Position numbers and translations under genes: made by a program. Below, piece after piece: positions 1-8,695 of a stretch of 64,000 nucleotides of DNA; within the stretch, counting starts at the first letter, position 1; each line of letters starts with the position of its first letter. Source of the DNA: Acidilobaceae archaeon (GTDB taxonomy: Archaea; Thermoproteota; Thermoprotei_A; Sulfolobales; Acidilobaceae); contig JANXEI010000002.1 of NCBI GenBank assembly GCA_025058835.1, forward strand, positions 310,001 to 374,000, written 5' to 3'. The notes under the pieces were generated by a model. That model was not told the DNA's origin. It did no database searches and worked only from the letters and a program-made list of their open reading frames with translations.

Positions 1-600
1 GACGTGCTGGAGTTCACAGCTTCCAGCGGGGCTGCAGCCTTTGTGCTCGGGAGGGCAGAGGGAGCCGCTGCCGTGTTTGAGGGGAGCTTCACATACGTTA
101 CAGATACCCCCGACTTCTGGAGGCGCGAGGGGGCCCCTTACCCTAGCCACGGCGAAGGGTTTACGGGGGAGCCCGCCTACTTTAAGCACATAACTGAAGC
201 TGTGAAGGGACTGCTCGGGGAGCTAGGCCTTAGGCCTTCTGACTTCTCATATGCAGTGTTCCATCAGCCCAACGGGAAGTTCCCAGTGAGGGTGGGAGAG
301 ATGCTCGGCTTCAGGCAGGAGCAGATGAAAGTCGGCCTTGTGACGCCTCAGATCGGGAACACTTACAATGGGAGCGCTCTGATAGGCCTCTCCAGAGTCC
401 TGGACCATGCCAAGGCCGGCGAGAGGATCCTTGTAGCTCCATTTGGTAGCGGTGCTGGGAGCGATGCTTACAGCATTGTCGTTACCGAGGCGATAGAGGA
501 GAGGAGGGGGAGGGCTCCCTCTGTTGATCACTACATAAAGAACAAGAGGAACATAAGCTATTCAGAGTACGTAAAGATGAGGAGGATCCTGGTGAAGTGA
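1..600 (+). CDS. Hydroxymethylglutaryl-CoA synthase, archaeal type (3' part)
   Basis: Makes HMG-CoA from acetoacetyl-CoA and acetyl-CoA, the committed carbon step of the mevalonate route to archaeal lipids. The frame is open from base 1, so the start and the N-terminal half with the catalytic Glu and Cys are off the window; 199 residues are seen. The visible part carries the family blocks [23 protein letters not shown] and FHQPNGKFP (substrate-binding His and Asn) and the C-terminal [10 protein letters not shown]. The next gene, a thiolase, starts 2 bases after the stop, followed by a DUF35 protein. This is the usual archaeal thiolase/HMG-CoA synthase/DUF35 arrangement, in which the three proteins form a complex. 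Confidence 0.92.
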   Translation, partial: DVLEFTASSGAAAFVLGRAEGAAAVFEGSFTYVTDTPDFWRREGAPYPSHGEGFTGEPAYFKHITEAVKGLLGELGLRPSDFSYAVFHQPNGKFPVRVGEMLGFRQEQMKVGLVTPQIGNTYNGSALIGLSRVLDHAKAGERILVAPFGSGAGSDAYSIVVTEAIEERRGRAPSVDHYIKNKRNISYSEYVKMRRILVK

Positions 601-601
601 A

Positions 602-1717
602 GTGTTCGTGACCAGGGTTGCAATGGAGAAGGTGGACAGGCATTATGAGAAAGGAGTGAGGGAGCTGGCAGCGGGCGTTGCGAGGAAGGCGCTCGAGGGG
701 GTTGACGGAGTGGATTACGTGATCGTGGCCTCTAGCCTCTCCTATCTGCAAGAACCCCAACTAGACCTGGGGGCTCACCTGGCCTCTGCCCTTGGGCTGA
801 AGGGCACGAGGGCCCTGAACGTGGAGGCTGGCGAAGCCTCTGGGCTTGCTGCGGCAGAGATGGCATCTGCCCTCCTCAAGGGCAAGGCCTCTCGAGTGCT
901 GGTGGTCGGCGTGGACAAGCTCACGAACTTCCCCTCTGCAGAGACTTACGCTCACCTCTCCCTTCTGTATGACGAGAGCATATCGACCTACAGCTCTGGC
1001 TTCGGGAGCGTTGCTGGCATTCTCATGAGGCTTTACATGGAGAGGTATGGAGTTGACAGGCTCACCATGGCCCACTGGCCTGCCCTTATGCATAGCAACG
1101 CGAAGCATAACCCCTACGCCATGCTGCGCTTTGCAATAGCTCCGGAGAAGGTCCTCGAGGCCATGCCTATGGCAGACCCCATCACTCTCATGGACAGCTT
1201 CCCCCTCGGCGACGGTGCTGCTGCAGTTCTCTTGGAGTCCAAGCCTAGAGATGCGCTGGCAGAGCTGGTCGCGGTAGAGTCAGCAGTAGGCCCTGCTAGC
1301 GTGGCCTGGAGCGAGGATCCTCTGTTCATCGAGCCTCTCGCGCTTGCCTTCAACAGGCTCTCTGAGAGGTACCAGGTGGGAGAGGTAGACCTGGTGGAGC
1401 TCCACGATTCCTTTACCATAACTGCCCTCATGGTGCTAGAGTCGATGGGGCTAGAGGAGAGGGGGAAGGCAGCGGAGGCAGTCGCTTCTGGCCGCTTCTC
1501 TCCCAACGGCGAGTTGCCCGTCAACCCCAGCGGGGGGCTGAAGGCAAGGGGCCATCCCATTGGGGCGACTGGAGTGTACCAGCTGGCGGAGGTGGCGCTG
1601 CAGCTGGCGGGCAGCTTCCCGGGGCTGAAGGTCGAGGGAGCAAAGAGAGGTCTAGCAGTCTCAGTTAACGGCTTCGGCTCTAGCGCTTACGTTGCATACT
1701 TGAGGGGGGTGCTGTAG
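602..1717 (+). CDS. Thiolase-family protein (acetoacetyl-CoA thiolase partner of HMGS), nucleophilic Cys replaced
   Basis: Thiolase-fold protein of 371 residues in the HMGS-thiolase-DUF35 operon; the expected role is condensing two acetyl-CoA to acetoacetyl-CoA for HMGS. It starts with GTG at 602, directly after the HMGS stop; GTG 608 and ATG 623 are alternatives. Recognisable thiolase blocks are GVDKLTNFPS, ELHDSFT, and GGLKARGHPIGATG with the catalytic His. At the nucleophile site, where thiolases read E-x-x-C-x-S-G, this protein reads E75-A-G-E78-A-S-G81, so Glu replaces Cys. The C-terminal Cys block is also altered (SVNGFGSSAY). It may be a structural or non-thiolytic member, or use a different chemistry. 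Family call sure, activity unsure. Confidence 0.85.
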   Translation: MFVTRVAMEKVDRHYEKGVRELAAGVARKALEGVDGVDYVIVASSLSYLQEPQLDLGAHLASALGLKGTRALNVEAGEASGLAAAEMASALLKGKASRVLVVGVDKLTNFPSAETYAHLSLLYDESISTYSSGFGSVAGILMRLYMERYGVDRLTMAHWPALMHSNAKHNPYAMLRFAIAPEKVLEAMPMADPITLMDSFPLGDGAAAVLLESKPRDALAELVAVESAVGPASVAWSEDPLFIEPLALAFNRLSERYQVGEVDLVELHDSFTITALMVLESMGLEERGKAAEAVASGRFSPNGELPVNPSGGLKARGHPIGATGVYQLAEVALQLAGSFPGLKVEGAKRGLAVSVNGFGSSAYVAYLRGVL

Positions 1718-1720
1718 AGA

Positions 1721-2110
1721 ATGGTCAGGACGCCTCCGGTGGTCTGGAGGTCTAGAGTGCACAGGTATAGGCTCGTGGGGAGCAAGTGCAAGTCATGCGG
1801 GGAAGTTTACTATCCCAAGATCTTCTCCTGCCCTTGCGGCGGAGAAGCAGAGGAGGTAGAGCTGCCTAAGGTAGGAAGGCTGATCAGCTATAGCGTTGTG
1901 TACGCAGTGGACGAGGAGTCTCGCGACAGGAGCCCAGTTATCGTAGGCCTCATCGACCTGGGCGTGACGAGGCTCGTGGGAGAGATTGTGGACGTGACGC
2001 CGGAGGAGGTAAAGAGCGGCATGCACGTAGAGGCAGTGTTCAGGAGGATAGGGGAGGCAGGGGAGAGGGGAGTCATAGTATATGGCTTAAAGTTCAGGCC
2101 AGTGATGTGA
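1721..2110 (+). CDS. DUF35 OB-fold protein with zinc ribbon (thiolase/HMGS bridge)
   Basis: A 129-residue DUF35-type protein: an N-terminal rubredoxin-like zinc ribbon with C-x2-C followed by C-P-C-G (residues about 24-40), then an OB-fold beta domain. In characterised archaeal complexes the DUF35 protein bridges thiolase and HMG-CoA synthase and channels acetoacetyl-CoA. Its position, 3 bases after the thiolase stop and immediately before HMG-CoA reductase, supports the same role here. ATG start at 1721. The call rests on the zinc ribbon spacing, size and operon position. Confidence 0.85.
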   Translation: MVRTPPVVWRSRVHRYRLVGSKCKSCGEVYYPKIFSCPCGGEAEEVELPKVGRLISYSVVYAVDEESRDRSPVIVGLIDLGVTRLVGEIVDVTPEEVKSGMHVEAVFRRIGEAGERGVIVYGLKFRPVM

Positions 2111-2111
2111 G

Positions 2112-3344
2112 TTGGAAGGGATCGAAGAGAAGGTTTTCATGCTGGAGAGGGGAGAGCTCTCCTTCAGCAAGCTGGAGGATCAGCTTGGCAACCCTAACCT
2201 GGCAGCTCTAGTGAGGAGGAAGTACCTGGAGAGGAAGCTAAACGTCAGCCTCTCGGCGCTCGGCAGCACCGTCTTGGACTTCAAGGAGCTCTACGGGAGA
2301 AACATAGAGAACCCCATTGGCGCTGTCCAGATCCCTGTAGGAGTAGCGGGCCCCTTGAAAGTAGAGGGGGAATACGCGAGAGGGGAGTTCTATGTGCCGC
2401 TAGCAACCACAGAGGGAGCTCTCGTGGCGAGCGTGAACAGGGGAGCTAAGGCAATAACGATGAGCGGAGGGGCGAAGGCAAGAGTAGTGAAGGACGGCAT
2501 GGCGAGGGCCCCCCTGTTCTGGACCCCCGGCGTGGAGGAGGCCCTCAGGTTCAAGAAGTGGGCAGAGGCTAACGTGGAGGCCCTCAGGGCCGCTGCGAAG
2601 GAGACCACTAGGCATGGGGAGCTGCGAGAGGTGCAGCCCTACGTCGTAGGGAACCTGGTCTGGCTGAGACTAGTCTATGGCACTGGGGACGCGATGGGGA
2701 TGAACATGGCCACCATTGCGAGCGACAGGATATGCAAGTACGTGGAGGAGAACTACGACGGGGAGGCCAAGTGTATTGCGCTGAGCGGCAACATGTGCTC
2801 AGACAAGAAGCCTGCTGCCATTAACAGGCTGTTGGGGAGGGGCAAGTACGTGATTGCAGAGGCCCTCATCAAATCGCAGGTCGTCCGGGAGGTCCTGAGG
2901 ACAGAGCCAGAACTGATCCATTACGTTAACGCGGCAAAGAACCTACTTGGGAGCGCCGCAGCAGGGAGCGGGAGCTTCAACGCTCACTTTGCCAACATAG
3001 TGGCAGCAGTGTTCCTAGCCACAGGCCAGGACGCTGCGCAGGTAGTGGAGAGCAGCATGGGCTACACCTGGACGGAGTTGAGGGGGGAGGACCTCTACAT
3101 CTCTGTAACCCTGCCGAGCCTTGAGGTGGGAACTGTGGGCGGCGGGACAAGGCTCCCGACCCAGAGGGAGGCCCTCAGCCTGATGGGCGTTGCAGGGGGC
3201 GGAGAGCCGCCTGGGACAAATGCCCTGAAGTTTGCAGAAGTGCTAGCAGCGGCAGTCTTGGCAGGGGAGCTGAACCTCCTTGCTGCAATTGCTGCCGGTC
3301 ACTTGGCAAGGGCTCACGAGAGGTTTGGCAGGGCTAAGCATTAA
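2112..3344 (+). CDS. hmgA: 3-hydroxy-3-methylglutaryl-CoA reductase
   Basis: Reduces HMG-CoA to mevalonate with NADPH, the last step of the operon. A class I HMGR of 410 residues, normal for archaea. Visible motifs: ENPIG...PVGVAGP (residues 66-81), TTEGALVAS with catalytic Glu101, GDAMGMNM (192-199), SGNMCSDKKPAAIN with Asp231 and Lys232/233, GTVGGGT, and the C-terminal AGHLARAH catalytic His near 397. TTG start at 2112, one base after the DUF35 stop; an ATG 27 bases downstream (MLERGELSFSK) is a possible alternative because only weak Shine-Dalgarno sequence precedes the TTG. Together with the three upstream genes it makes an acetyl-CoA to mevalonate operon. Confidence 0.96.
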   Translation: MEGIEEKVFMLERGELSFSKLEDQLGNPNLAALVRRKYLERKLNVSLSALGSTVLDFKELYGRNIENPIGAVQIPVGVAGPLKVEGEYARGEFYVPLATTEGALVASVNRGAKAITMSGGAKARVVKDGMARAPLFWTPGVEEALRFKKWAEANVEALRAAAKETTRHGELREVQPYVVGNLVWLRLVYGTGDAMGMNMATIASDRICKYVEENYDGEAKCIALSGNMCSDKKPAAINRLLGRGKYVIAEALIKSQVVREVLRTEPELIHYVNAAKNLLGSAAAGSGSFNAHFANIVAAVFLATGQDAAQVVESSMGYTWTELRGEDLYISVTLPSLEVGTVGGGTRLPTQREALSLMGVAGGGEPPGTNALKFAEVLAAAVLAGELNLLAAIAAGHLARAHERFGRAKH

Positions 3345-3376
3345 GGCATAGGAGCAAGGGAAGGAGGGGAGAGAGA

Positions 3377-3682
3377 ATGGAGGCCTACAGTGCATACCCT
3401 AGGATAAGGGAGGAGATCAAGGTGGGGCCGCCGAAGCTCACGAGGTTCGAGAGGGCTCGAATAATTTCTATCAGAGCCCTGCAGATAAGCAGGGGCGCTC
3501 CGCCCCTCCTCCCCCCTGAGCAGTTGGGCACCTCGGACCCTGTGGAGATAGCGAAGAAAGAGGTAGAGATGGGACTCCTCCCCATCTCAATCCTTAGGTA
3601 CACGAGCTCTGGACAGAGGCAGAGCATACCTTTATCCCTTTTAGTGAAGGTAACGAAAGAAGTGGTAGGGAAGATTGAGTAA
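3377..3682 (+). CDS. rpoK: DNA-directed RNA polymerase subunit K (Rpb6/omega)
   Basis: Small assembly subunit of archaeal RNA polymerase, 101 residues. The core KLTRFERARIISIRALQISRGA and the downstream PVEIAKKEVEMGLLPISI are the Rpb6/omega signature that wraps the catalytic core. ATG start at 3377 preceded by a strong GGAGGGGAG purine tract at about 3362-3371. Its 3' end overlaps the next gene (site-2 protease, TTG at 3675) by 8 bases, so the two are probably co-translated. The short gap after hmgA leaves it open whether it belongs to the mevalonate transcript. Confidence 0.95.
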   Translation: MEAYSAYPRIREEIKVGPPKLTRFERARIISIRALQISRGAPPLLPPEQLGTSDPVEIAKKEVEMGLLPISILRYTSSGQRQSIPLSLLVKVTKEVVGKIE

Positions 3683-4739
3683 CATCCAGGTCTGCCGTGC
3701 TGTCGTCCATGAGACCTTCGAGGTCCTGACGGAGAACGTCTTGGAGAGCAGGGCAGAGTTCTCCCTCGGGCTGCCAAGGAGGGGGAACCTGAGGGAGGCT
3801 CTGGAGAGGCTCTACCCAAGGCTCACCTCCGTGGGCTGCTACCCAGCTCTCCAGAGGGACCAGAGGGGGCTCACCCTCTATGTGTTGGAGAGGAAGAACA
3901 AGGACAACTTAACGATATACATAGTTCTTGCAGCTATGACTTTCTTCACCGTTTTCCTCTCGGGCCTTGCCCTTTCTGCTGCAGGGGAGAGGATAGAGGG
4001 AGCAGGAGGGATCTCTTGGAGCCCGCTTGCCTACACCTTAGGGCTCCTCGTCCCCCTCTTGCTCCACGAGCTAGGCCATTGGAGCCTCATGAGGCTCTAC
4101 TCTACCCCCTCCAGCCTTCCCTACCTCGTCCCAGCCCCTCCGCTCCAGCTGGGCTTTCTCGGCACCTTTGGCGCTGTGATCAACCTCCGCTGGCTCCCGC
4201 CCTCTGCAGATGCCCTCTCTCTCATGGCCATAGCAGGACCCCTAGCTGGCTACCTCGCAGCGCTTCCGCTTGCAATTTACGGCCTCTCCACCTCCGTTCC
4301 CGCCGCTGAGCTCCCGGAGGACACCATATCCCTCAACCTCATCCCCCTCTCGTTCGTGCTGATCTATTCCCTCTTCTATTCTGAGGGCGGATACGTGCTC
4401 CTTAGCTCTCTTGCCTTCGCGTCCTATGTGGTGTTCTTTGTAACGTTCCTCAACTTGATACCGGTTGCCATGCTTGACGGAGGTCATGTAGTAAGGGGGG
4501 TAGCAGGGGCTAGGGCTCACTGGTTCGTGAGCAGGGCCTTCATCGTAGGTCTCGTTGTGCTGGCGATACTGAACCCGAACTTTATGCTCTTCGCACTCCT
4601 AGCCCTGCTCCTCTTCTTCCTCTCCGGCGGCAGGCATCCGGGACCCGCCCTCATGATAGAGGGGAGCGGCAAGGTCAGCTTCGTGGTGGCCTTGCTCTAC
4701 GGGATCCTCTTCGTGCTCACCATCCCCTTGCCGGTGTAA
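3675..4739 (+). CDS. Site-2-protease-type membrane metalloprotease (M50 family)
   Basis: Predicted intramembrane zinc protease of 354 residues. An N-terminal cytosolic part of about 75 residues is followed by several hydrophobic segments. The zinc site HELGH (around residues 130-134) sits inside a membrane span, and the second motif MLDGGH (about 265) supplies the third ligand, as in family M50. No PDZ domain is visible between the motifs, unlike the second S2P in this window (46378-47535). TTG start at 3675, inside the last codons of rpoK. The substrate is unknown; the family releases membrane-anchored regulators. Confidence 0.88.
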   Translation: MSNIQVCRAVVHETFEVLTENVLESRAEFSLGLPRRGNLREALERLYPRLTSVGCYPALQRDQRGLTLYVLERKNKDNLTIYIVLAAMTFFTVFLSGLALSAAGERIEGAGGISWSPLAYTLGLLVPLLLHELGHWSLMRLYSTPSSLPYLVPAPPLQLGFLGTFGAVINLRWLPPSADALSLMAIAGPLAGYLAALPLAIYGLSTSVPAAELPEDTISLNLIPLSFVLIYSLFYSEGGYVLLSSLAFASYVVFFVTFLNLIPVAMLDGGHVVRGVAGARAHWFVSRAFIVGLVVLAILNPNFMLFALLALLLFFLSGGRHPGPALMIEGSGKVSFVVALLYGILFVLTIPLPV

Positions 4740-4743
4740 CGCT

Positions 4744-6738
4744 TTGGATTGTCGTTTACCGAAGGGCTTCGTAGCCATAATAGCAGAGAAGCCGAAGGCG
4801 GGGGAGAAGATCGCTAGAGCCCTGAGCGGCTACCCAAAGAGGTGCTACGACAGCGGGATCTCCTACTGGGTTTTCGAGAGGGGGGGCAGGACCTATGCTG
4901 TTCTCCCGAGCTCTGGCCACTTGTTCGAGATCTCCACAAAGGTTCGGGGATTCCCCGTCTTCGATTACTATTGGAGGCCCAGAGGCGAGGGGCATAGACA
5001 GAAGGCCTTCTCGCTCCTGAAGAAGACGCTGCCCTACGCCTCAGAGTTCATAAGCGCATGTGACTACGATGTGGAGGGGAGCCTCATTTGCTTCCAGATC
5101 ATCATGAAGTTCGGGGACCCGAAGAGGGCGAAGAGAGCTAAGTTCTCCGCCCTCACTCCCCAGGACATCCGGAGGGCATTCGAGAGGCTCCACCCCCTGG
5201 ACTGGGAGATGGCAGAGGCGGGCATGGCAAGGCACGAGCTGGACTGGATATGGGGGATAAACGTCTCGAGGGCTCTGATGGAAGCCTACCGGAGAGGGAC
5301 GGGGAAGAGGGTCTCCCTCAGCGCAGGGAGGGTGCAGAGCCCGACCTTGGTGGAGGCAGCTAGGAGGTGGAGGGAGAAGAACCTCTACGTGCCCGAGCCA
5401 CAGTTCCTGCTACATGTCCAGCTCAGGAAGGACAACCCCTTCGTCGCCTTTGCCAGCTTCCCCTCTGCTTTCGAGGGGAGGAGGGCGAGGGAGGATGTGC
5501 TGGGAGCCGGCTACCTGGTCGTTGCGAGTTTCGAGGAAAAGGAGGTCAGCAGGAGGCCTCCCCCAGCCTTCAACCTAGGGGACCTTCAGAAGGAGGCCTC
5601 GAGGATATACAAGATGTCCCCCTCCAGGACGCAGAGGATAGCAGAAGAGCTCTATCTAGAGGCCCTCATAAGCTATCCCAGGACCAACAGCCAGAAGTTG
5701 CCCTCAACAATAGACTTCGGGCATATCTTGGCAGGAATCGGGAAGATAAGCAGGTACTCAGAGCTGGTGAGACGGCTGCTAGGGGAAACGGGCGGGAACT
5801 TGAGGCCGGTGCAAGGAAAGGAGGACGACCCTGCTCACCCTGCTATACATCCTACTGGGGAGGTGCCCTCGAAGGACATGAGCGAGGACCACTGGAAGAT
5901 CTACGACCTCATAGTGCGCAGGTTCCTCGCGGCCTTCTCTGTGGATGCAATTTTGAGAACTAGCGAGGCGCTGCTGAAGGACAAGGAGGGGAGGAACTAC
6001 AGCGCAAGAGGTACATCTGTGGTCTCTGAGGGGTGGATGCATTACTATCGCTTCAGCCACCCGAGCGAAAGGCCTATTCCCCAGCTCTCAGTAGGAGAGC
6101 GGGTGAGCGTAGAGGGTGCAGAGCTCTCCCTGAGGTGGAGCTCCTTCCCAGAAAGCATATCCAAGATCTCTTTGCTGAAGTGGATGGAAGAGGTGGGCAT
6201 AGGAACAGAGGCCACGAGGGCAGATAGAGTTGAGGTGCTATACGAGAGGGGATATCTCAAGATGGGGGAGGAGGGCTCTGTCGTCACGGACCTCGGCTAC
6301 CTCGTGGCCTCGGTCCTGAAAGAGGCCTTCCCACAGCTCACCTCCGTGGAGCTCACGAGGTCTCTCGAGGAGAAGGTGAAGGCAATCAGGGAGGGGAAGC
6401 TGAGGAAAGCAGATGTACTGAAGGAGGCCGAAAGATCGGTGAGGGAGGCAGTAGAGGCCTACAGGGAGAGGCTGGAGAAGGTGGCTGAGAGGATAGCCCT
6501 AGCGGAGGGAGCTAGGAGAGTCGAGAGGAAGTGTAAGGTGTGCGGAAGGGAGGCCAGGACTAGCGGGCTCTGTGAGATCCATGAGGAAGCGCTGAACAGG
6601 CTGAGGGAGAAAGTCCCGTATATATCGGAAAAGCTCGGGGTTAGTAGGAGGGAGGCAATCGCAGAGATCAGCAAGGTGGCGGGCAAGTGGGTAAGGGAGG
6701 TAGCGGAAGCGATTGAGAGAGCAGAGATCTCCTTATAG
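4744..6738 (+). CDS. topA: DNA topoisomerase I, type IA
   Basis: Relaxes negatively supercoiled DNA by single-strand passage. 664 residues. The TOPRIM domain is at the N-terminus (IIAEKPKAGEKIA, Glu15; acidic triad in CDYDVEG, D107/D109/E111). The active-site Tyr311 lies in ISYPRTNS, and GIGTEATRA follows in the central domain. The C-terminus has a Cys-rich zinc-like element, C-x2-C...C, near residue 598-612, ending in a charged tail. TTG start at 4744, 4 bases after the protease stop. No helicase module, so this is not reverse gyrase. Its 3' end overlaps the convergent endA gene by 6 bases. Confidence 0.95.
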   Translation: MDCRLPKGFVAIIAEKPKAGEKIARALSGYPKRCYDSGISYWVFERGGRTYAVLPSSGHLFEISTKVRGFPVFDYYWRPRGEGHRQKAFSLLKKTLPYASEFISACDYDVEGSLICFQIIMKFGDPKRAKRAKFSALTPQDIRRAFERLHPLDWEMAEAGMARHELDWIWGINVSRALMEAYRRGTGKRVSLSAGRVQSPTLVEAARRWREKNLYVPEPQFLLHVQLRKDNPFVAFASFPSAFEGRRAREDVLGAGYLVVASFEEKEVSRRPPPAFNLGDLQKEASRIYKMSPSRTQRIAEELYLEALISYPRTNSQKLPSTIDFGHILAGIGKISRYSELVRRLLGETGGNLRPVQGKEDDPAHPAIHPTGEVPSKDMSEDHWKIYDLIVRRFLAAFSVDAILRTSEALLKDKEGRNYSARGTSVVSEGWMHYYRFSHPSERPIPQLSVGERVSVEGAELSLRWSSFPESISKISLLKWMEEVGIGTEATRADRVEVLYERGYLKMGEEGSVVTDLGYLVASVLKEAFPQLTSVELTRSLEEKVKAIREGKLRKADVLKEAERSVREAVEAYRERLEKVAERIALAEGARRVERKCKVCGREARTSGLCEIHEEALNRLREKVPYISEKLGVSRREAIAEISKVAGKWVREVAEAIERAEISL

Positions 6739-7269
6739 CCTGACCCACTTCAGGACTAAGTACTCCGTTCTCCCACGCCGCGGGAAGGCCATGACGAAGG
6801 ACTTCCTGACGCTGTGACCCACTCTGCTCGCCCTCACTATGTCCGCAGGATCTACTCTCTCCCCCTCTTCGCTCACATGAACTATGTAAGGTGCATGCTC
6901 CAGCCCGGGTCCCAGCCTGTAGACTATGAAGTCAGCGCCGAACTTCAGCCCCGACCTCACCACGAGGCCAGAGCTCCTGAGATCCTTGTAGACTGCGTAT
7001 ACTGCTGCCCCTCTCCTCGTGGAGTTTACGAGCTCTCTCAGCCTCTCTAGACTCACCTCTTCTCCCTTCTCGTCGAGCACCTCCAGCTCTCCCCTCTCTG
7101 CTAGGTATAGGGCCTCGGGAAGGCTCAGCCTGAGGGGGACCCTCTCTCCGCCTTTCGGTTTTTCCACGCCGAGGGGGGTGCCGAAGAAGGCAGAAGAGTA
7201 CAGCTTTACGGAAGAGTCGAGATCTACTACGAGCACGAAGCCCTCTACGAGGTAACCTCTGACTTTCAA
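6733..7269 (-). CDS. endA: tRNA-splicing endonuclease
   Basis: Cleaves introns from pre-tRNA at bulge-helix-bulge motifs. 178 residues, the size of the homodimer/heterotetramer catalytic subunit. The catalytic triad is visible: Tyr117 in FGADFIVY, His125 in LEHAPYIVHV, Lys156 in SVRKSFVMA, nearly the numbering of the Methanocaldococcus enzyme. TTG start at 7269 overlapping the stop of the upstream IMPase-family gene (TTGA junction), so the pair is translationally coupled. Crenarchaeal EndA usually needs a second structural subunit, which is not seen in this window. Confidence 0.93.
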   Translation of the reverse strand: MKVRGYLVEGFVLVVDLDSSVKLYSSAFFGTPLGVEKPKGGERVPLRLSLPEALYLAERGELEVLDEKGEEVSLERLRELVNSTRRGAAVYAVYKDLRSSGLVVRSGLKFGADFIVYRLGPGLEHAPYIVHVSEEGERVDPADIVRASRVGHSVRKSFVMAFPRRGRTEYLVLKWVRL

Positions 7270-8090
7270 CTTCCGCGCACCCGCGGAAGGCTCAGGGAGG
7301 CAGCTAGCGCGAACTCCTTGTCGAGGGAAGCTATCACGTCACCCACCACCTCCACCCTGTCCGTGCTCCCGTCAACGACGGCTCCCTCCCTCCCATATGC
7401 CTCCCCCCCGCACTCCCTCAGGAGGCCGAGGGAGGCTGCCACGTCCACGTTCCTGAGGCTCCCCCTCGCGTCAGCAAAGAGCTTTAGGTTGCCTGCAGCA
7501 ACGTAAGCTATCTCCAAGGCTGCGCTCCCCAAGTTCCTGATCTTGGCGTTGCTCAGCCTATTCCAGATCACTTTGAGGAGGGAGGAGAAGGACTCTGGGT
7601 CTTCGGAGTACAACACTACTACCTCATGGTCCCTCTGCCCTCTCTCCAGAGGACATCCCCTCCCCCTGGCGAAGGAGAAGAGATCGCCGTGGAAGACCGG
7701 CGCCACAGCGCCGGCAACCACGTCCCTCAGCCTTGGGCCCACTGCGAACGCAATGGAGACGGAGGCTATGGGGATGCAGGCAGCGTAGTTAGAGCTCCCA
7801 TCGAGAGGATCTATTATGGCCCTTAGCTCCCCCTCCCCGAGGTTCCCCCTCTCTTCAGAGACTATCCTCAACTCGAGCCCCTCTCTTGTGATGAGATCTA
7901 TTATGTAATCCTCAGCAATCACGTCAGCCCTTATTGAGTCTCCTCCCACTCCTCTCGTGAAGCTCGAGCTACAGACGTTCTCCCTGAGTAGCTTTGCAGC
8001 CTCGAGGGCTGCCCTCTCTGCTATCTTTCTAAGCTCGTCAGGGTCGTACTCCACAGATCTTCCCTGTCTCTTTACGGTCCTCCTTCCCAA
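7266..8090 (-). CDS. Inositol-monophosphatase / fructose-1,6-bisphosphatase family phosphatase
   Basis: Mg-dependent sugar phosphatase of the IMPase superfamily, 274 residues. Metal-site motifs: SEERGN (about 78-83), IDPLDGSSN with Asp94 and Asp97, and a C-terminal NVDVAAS in place of the classical WDxAAG. Archaeal members often hydrolyse both inositol-1-phosphate and fructose-1,6-bisphosphate, so the substrate cannot be fixed from sequence. TTG start at 8090; the region 8091-8161 between it and the divergent gene holds the promoters. Coupled with endA downstream. Confidence 0.88.
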   Translation of the reverse strand: MGRRTVKRQGRSVEYDPDELRKIAERAALEAAKLLRENVCSSSFTRGVGGDSIRADVIAEDYIIDLITREGLELRIVSEERGNLGEGELRAIIDPLDGSSNYAACIPIASVSIAFAVGPRLRDVVAGAVAPVFHGDLFSFARGRGCPLERGQRDHEVVVLYSEDPESFSSLLKVIWNRLSNAKIRNLGSAALEIAYVAAGNLKLFADARGSLRNVDVAASLGLLRECGGEAYGREGAVVDGSTDRVEVVGDVIASLDKEFALAASLSLPRVRGS

Positions 8091-8112
8091 TTAAGCTGTC
8101 CTCCTGCATGTA

Positions 8113-8123
8113 TAGACTATAAA
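8113..8123 (+). promoter_or_regulatory. TATA-like element in the divergent 8091-8161 region
   Basis: GACTATAAAGC lies 39-49 bases before the ATG at 8162 and is the only good TATA match for the secreted-protein gene. A TTAAGC/GCTTAA inverted pair brackets the region next to the start of the minus-strand phosphatase. Confidence 0.5.
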
Positions 8124-8161
8124 GCTTAAAGAGGGAAGTAGATGGGATAACGAGGGGCCCT

Positions 8162-8695
8162 ATGGACAGGAGAGCTGCTGTAGCTCTGCTCCTAGCGGTG
8201 CTGCTAGCTCTGATTAACTTCAATACTTTGACGTATAGGGCCCCGCTTATAATAAGAGTTTATCCGTCTTTCGACGAGAGCCACCTCTGCTTCGGGTTTC
8301 AACCGGGGGTAGTGGAGGGTCTAGACGTTAGCGTGCTGGCGAATGGAAAGGTAGTGTGTAGGAGCGTGGGGGAGGACGTTTTCGAGAGCCTGAAGGTATT
8401 CGCTTTATTACCTCCAGGTGCTTATATGATAAAAGTGGGGAAAATCTACGTTAGCACAACAGTCCCGCGCCTGGTAACCATGTACGTTGAGGAGGGGGTC
8501 GAGGGAGCAGACTTGAGGGCCCTCCTTAGGGGTAACGGGAAGGTCTACGAGCTCTCGATTAGGGATGGGGGCAGAGTGGTCCTTTTAGTCCCCACGGGCA
8601 CCACTTCCTTCGAGGTATGGATTTACCTCAACGTCACCGTTCCTGGCGTTGAGAGGTTCAGGATAGGAGCATACCTTAACAGCCAGAACGGGTGA
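8162..8695 (+). CDS. Predicted secreted or membrane-anchored protein, first gene of the fibre-like cluster
   Basis: 177 residues with no family I recognise. The N-terminus is a signal peptide or signal anchor: MDRR, then a hydrophobic run to about residue 20 (AVALLLAVLLALINF). The remainder is rich in beta-strand-type sequence (IIRVYPSFDESHLCFGF, VLVPTGTTSFEVWIYLNVT), as expected for an exported beta-sandwich, with two Cys near residues 43 and 64. The next gene, the membrane winged-helix protein, overlaps the stop by 4 bases, so the two are likely made together. It could be a sensor partner or a minor envelope component. Confidence 0.75.
   Translation: MDRRAAVALLLAVLLALINFNTLTYRAPLIIRVYPSFDESHLCFGFQPGVVEGLDVSVLANGKVVCRSVGEDVFESLKVFALLPPGAYMIKVGKIYVSTTVPRLVTMYVEEGVEGADLRALLRGNGKVYELSIRDGGRVVLLVPTGTTSFEVWIYLNVTVPGVERFRIGAYLNSQNG

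Noticed and set aside
4744-6738. Reverse gyrase
   Set aside because: The topoisomerase has no helicase domain in front of TOPRIM; it is a plain type IA topoisomerase I.
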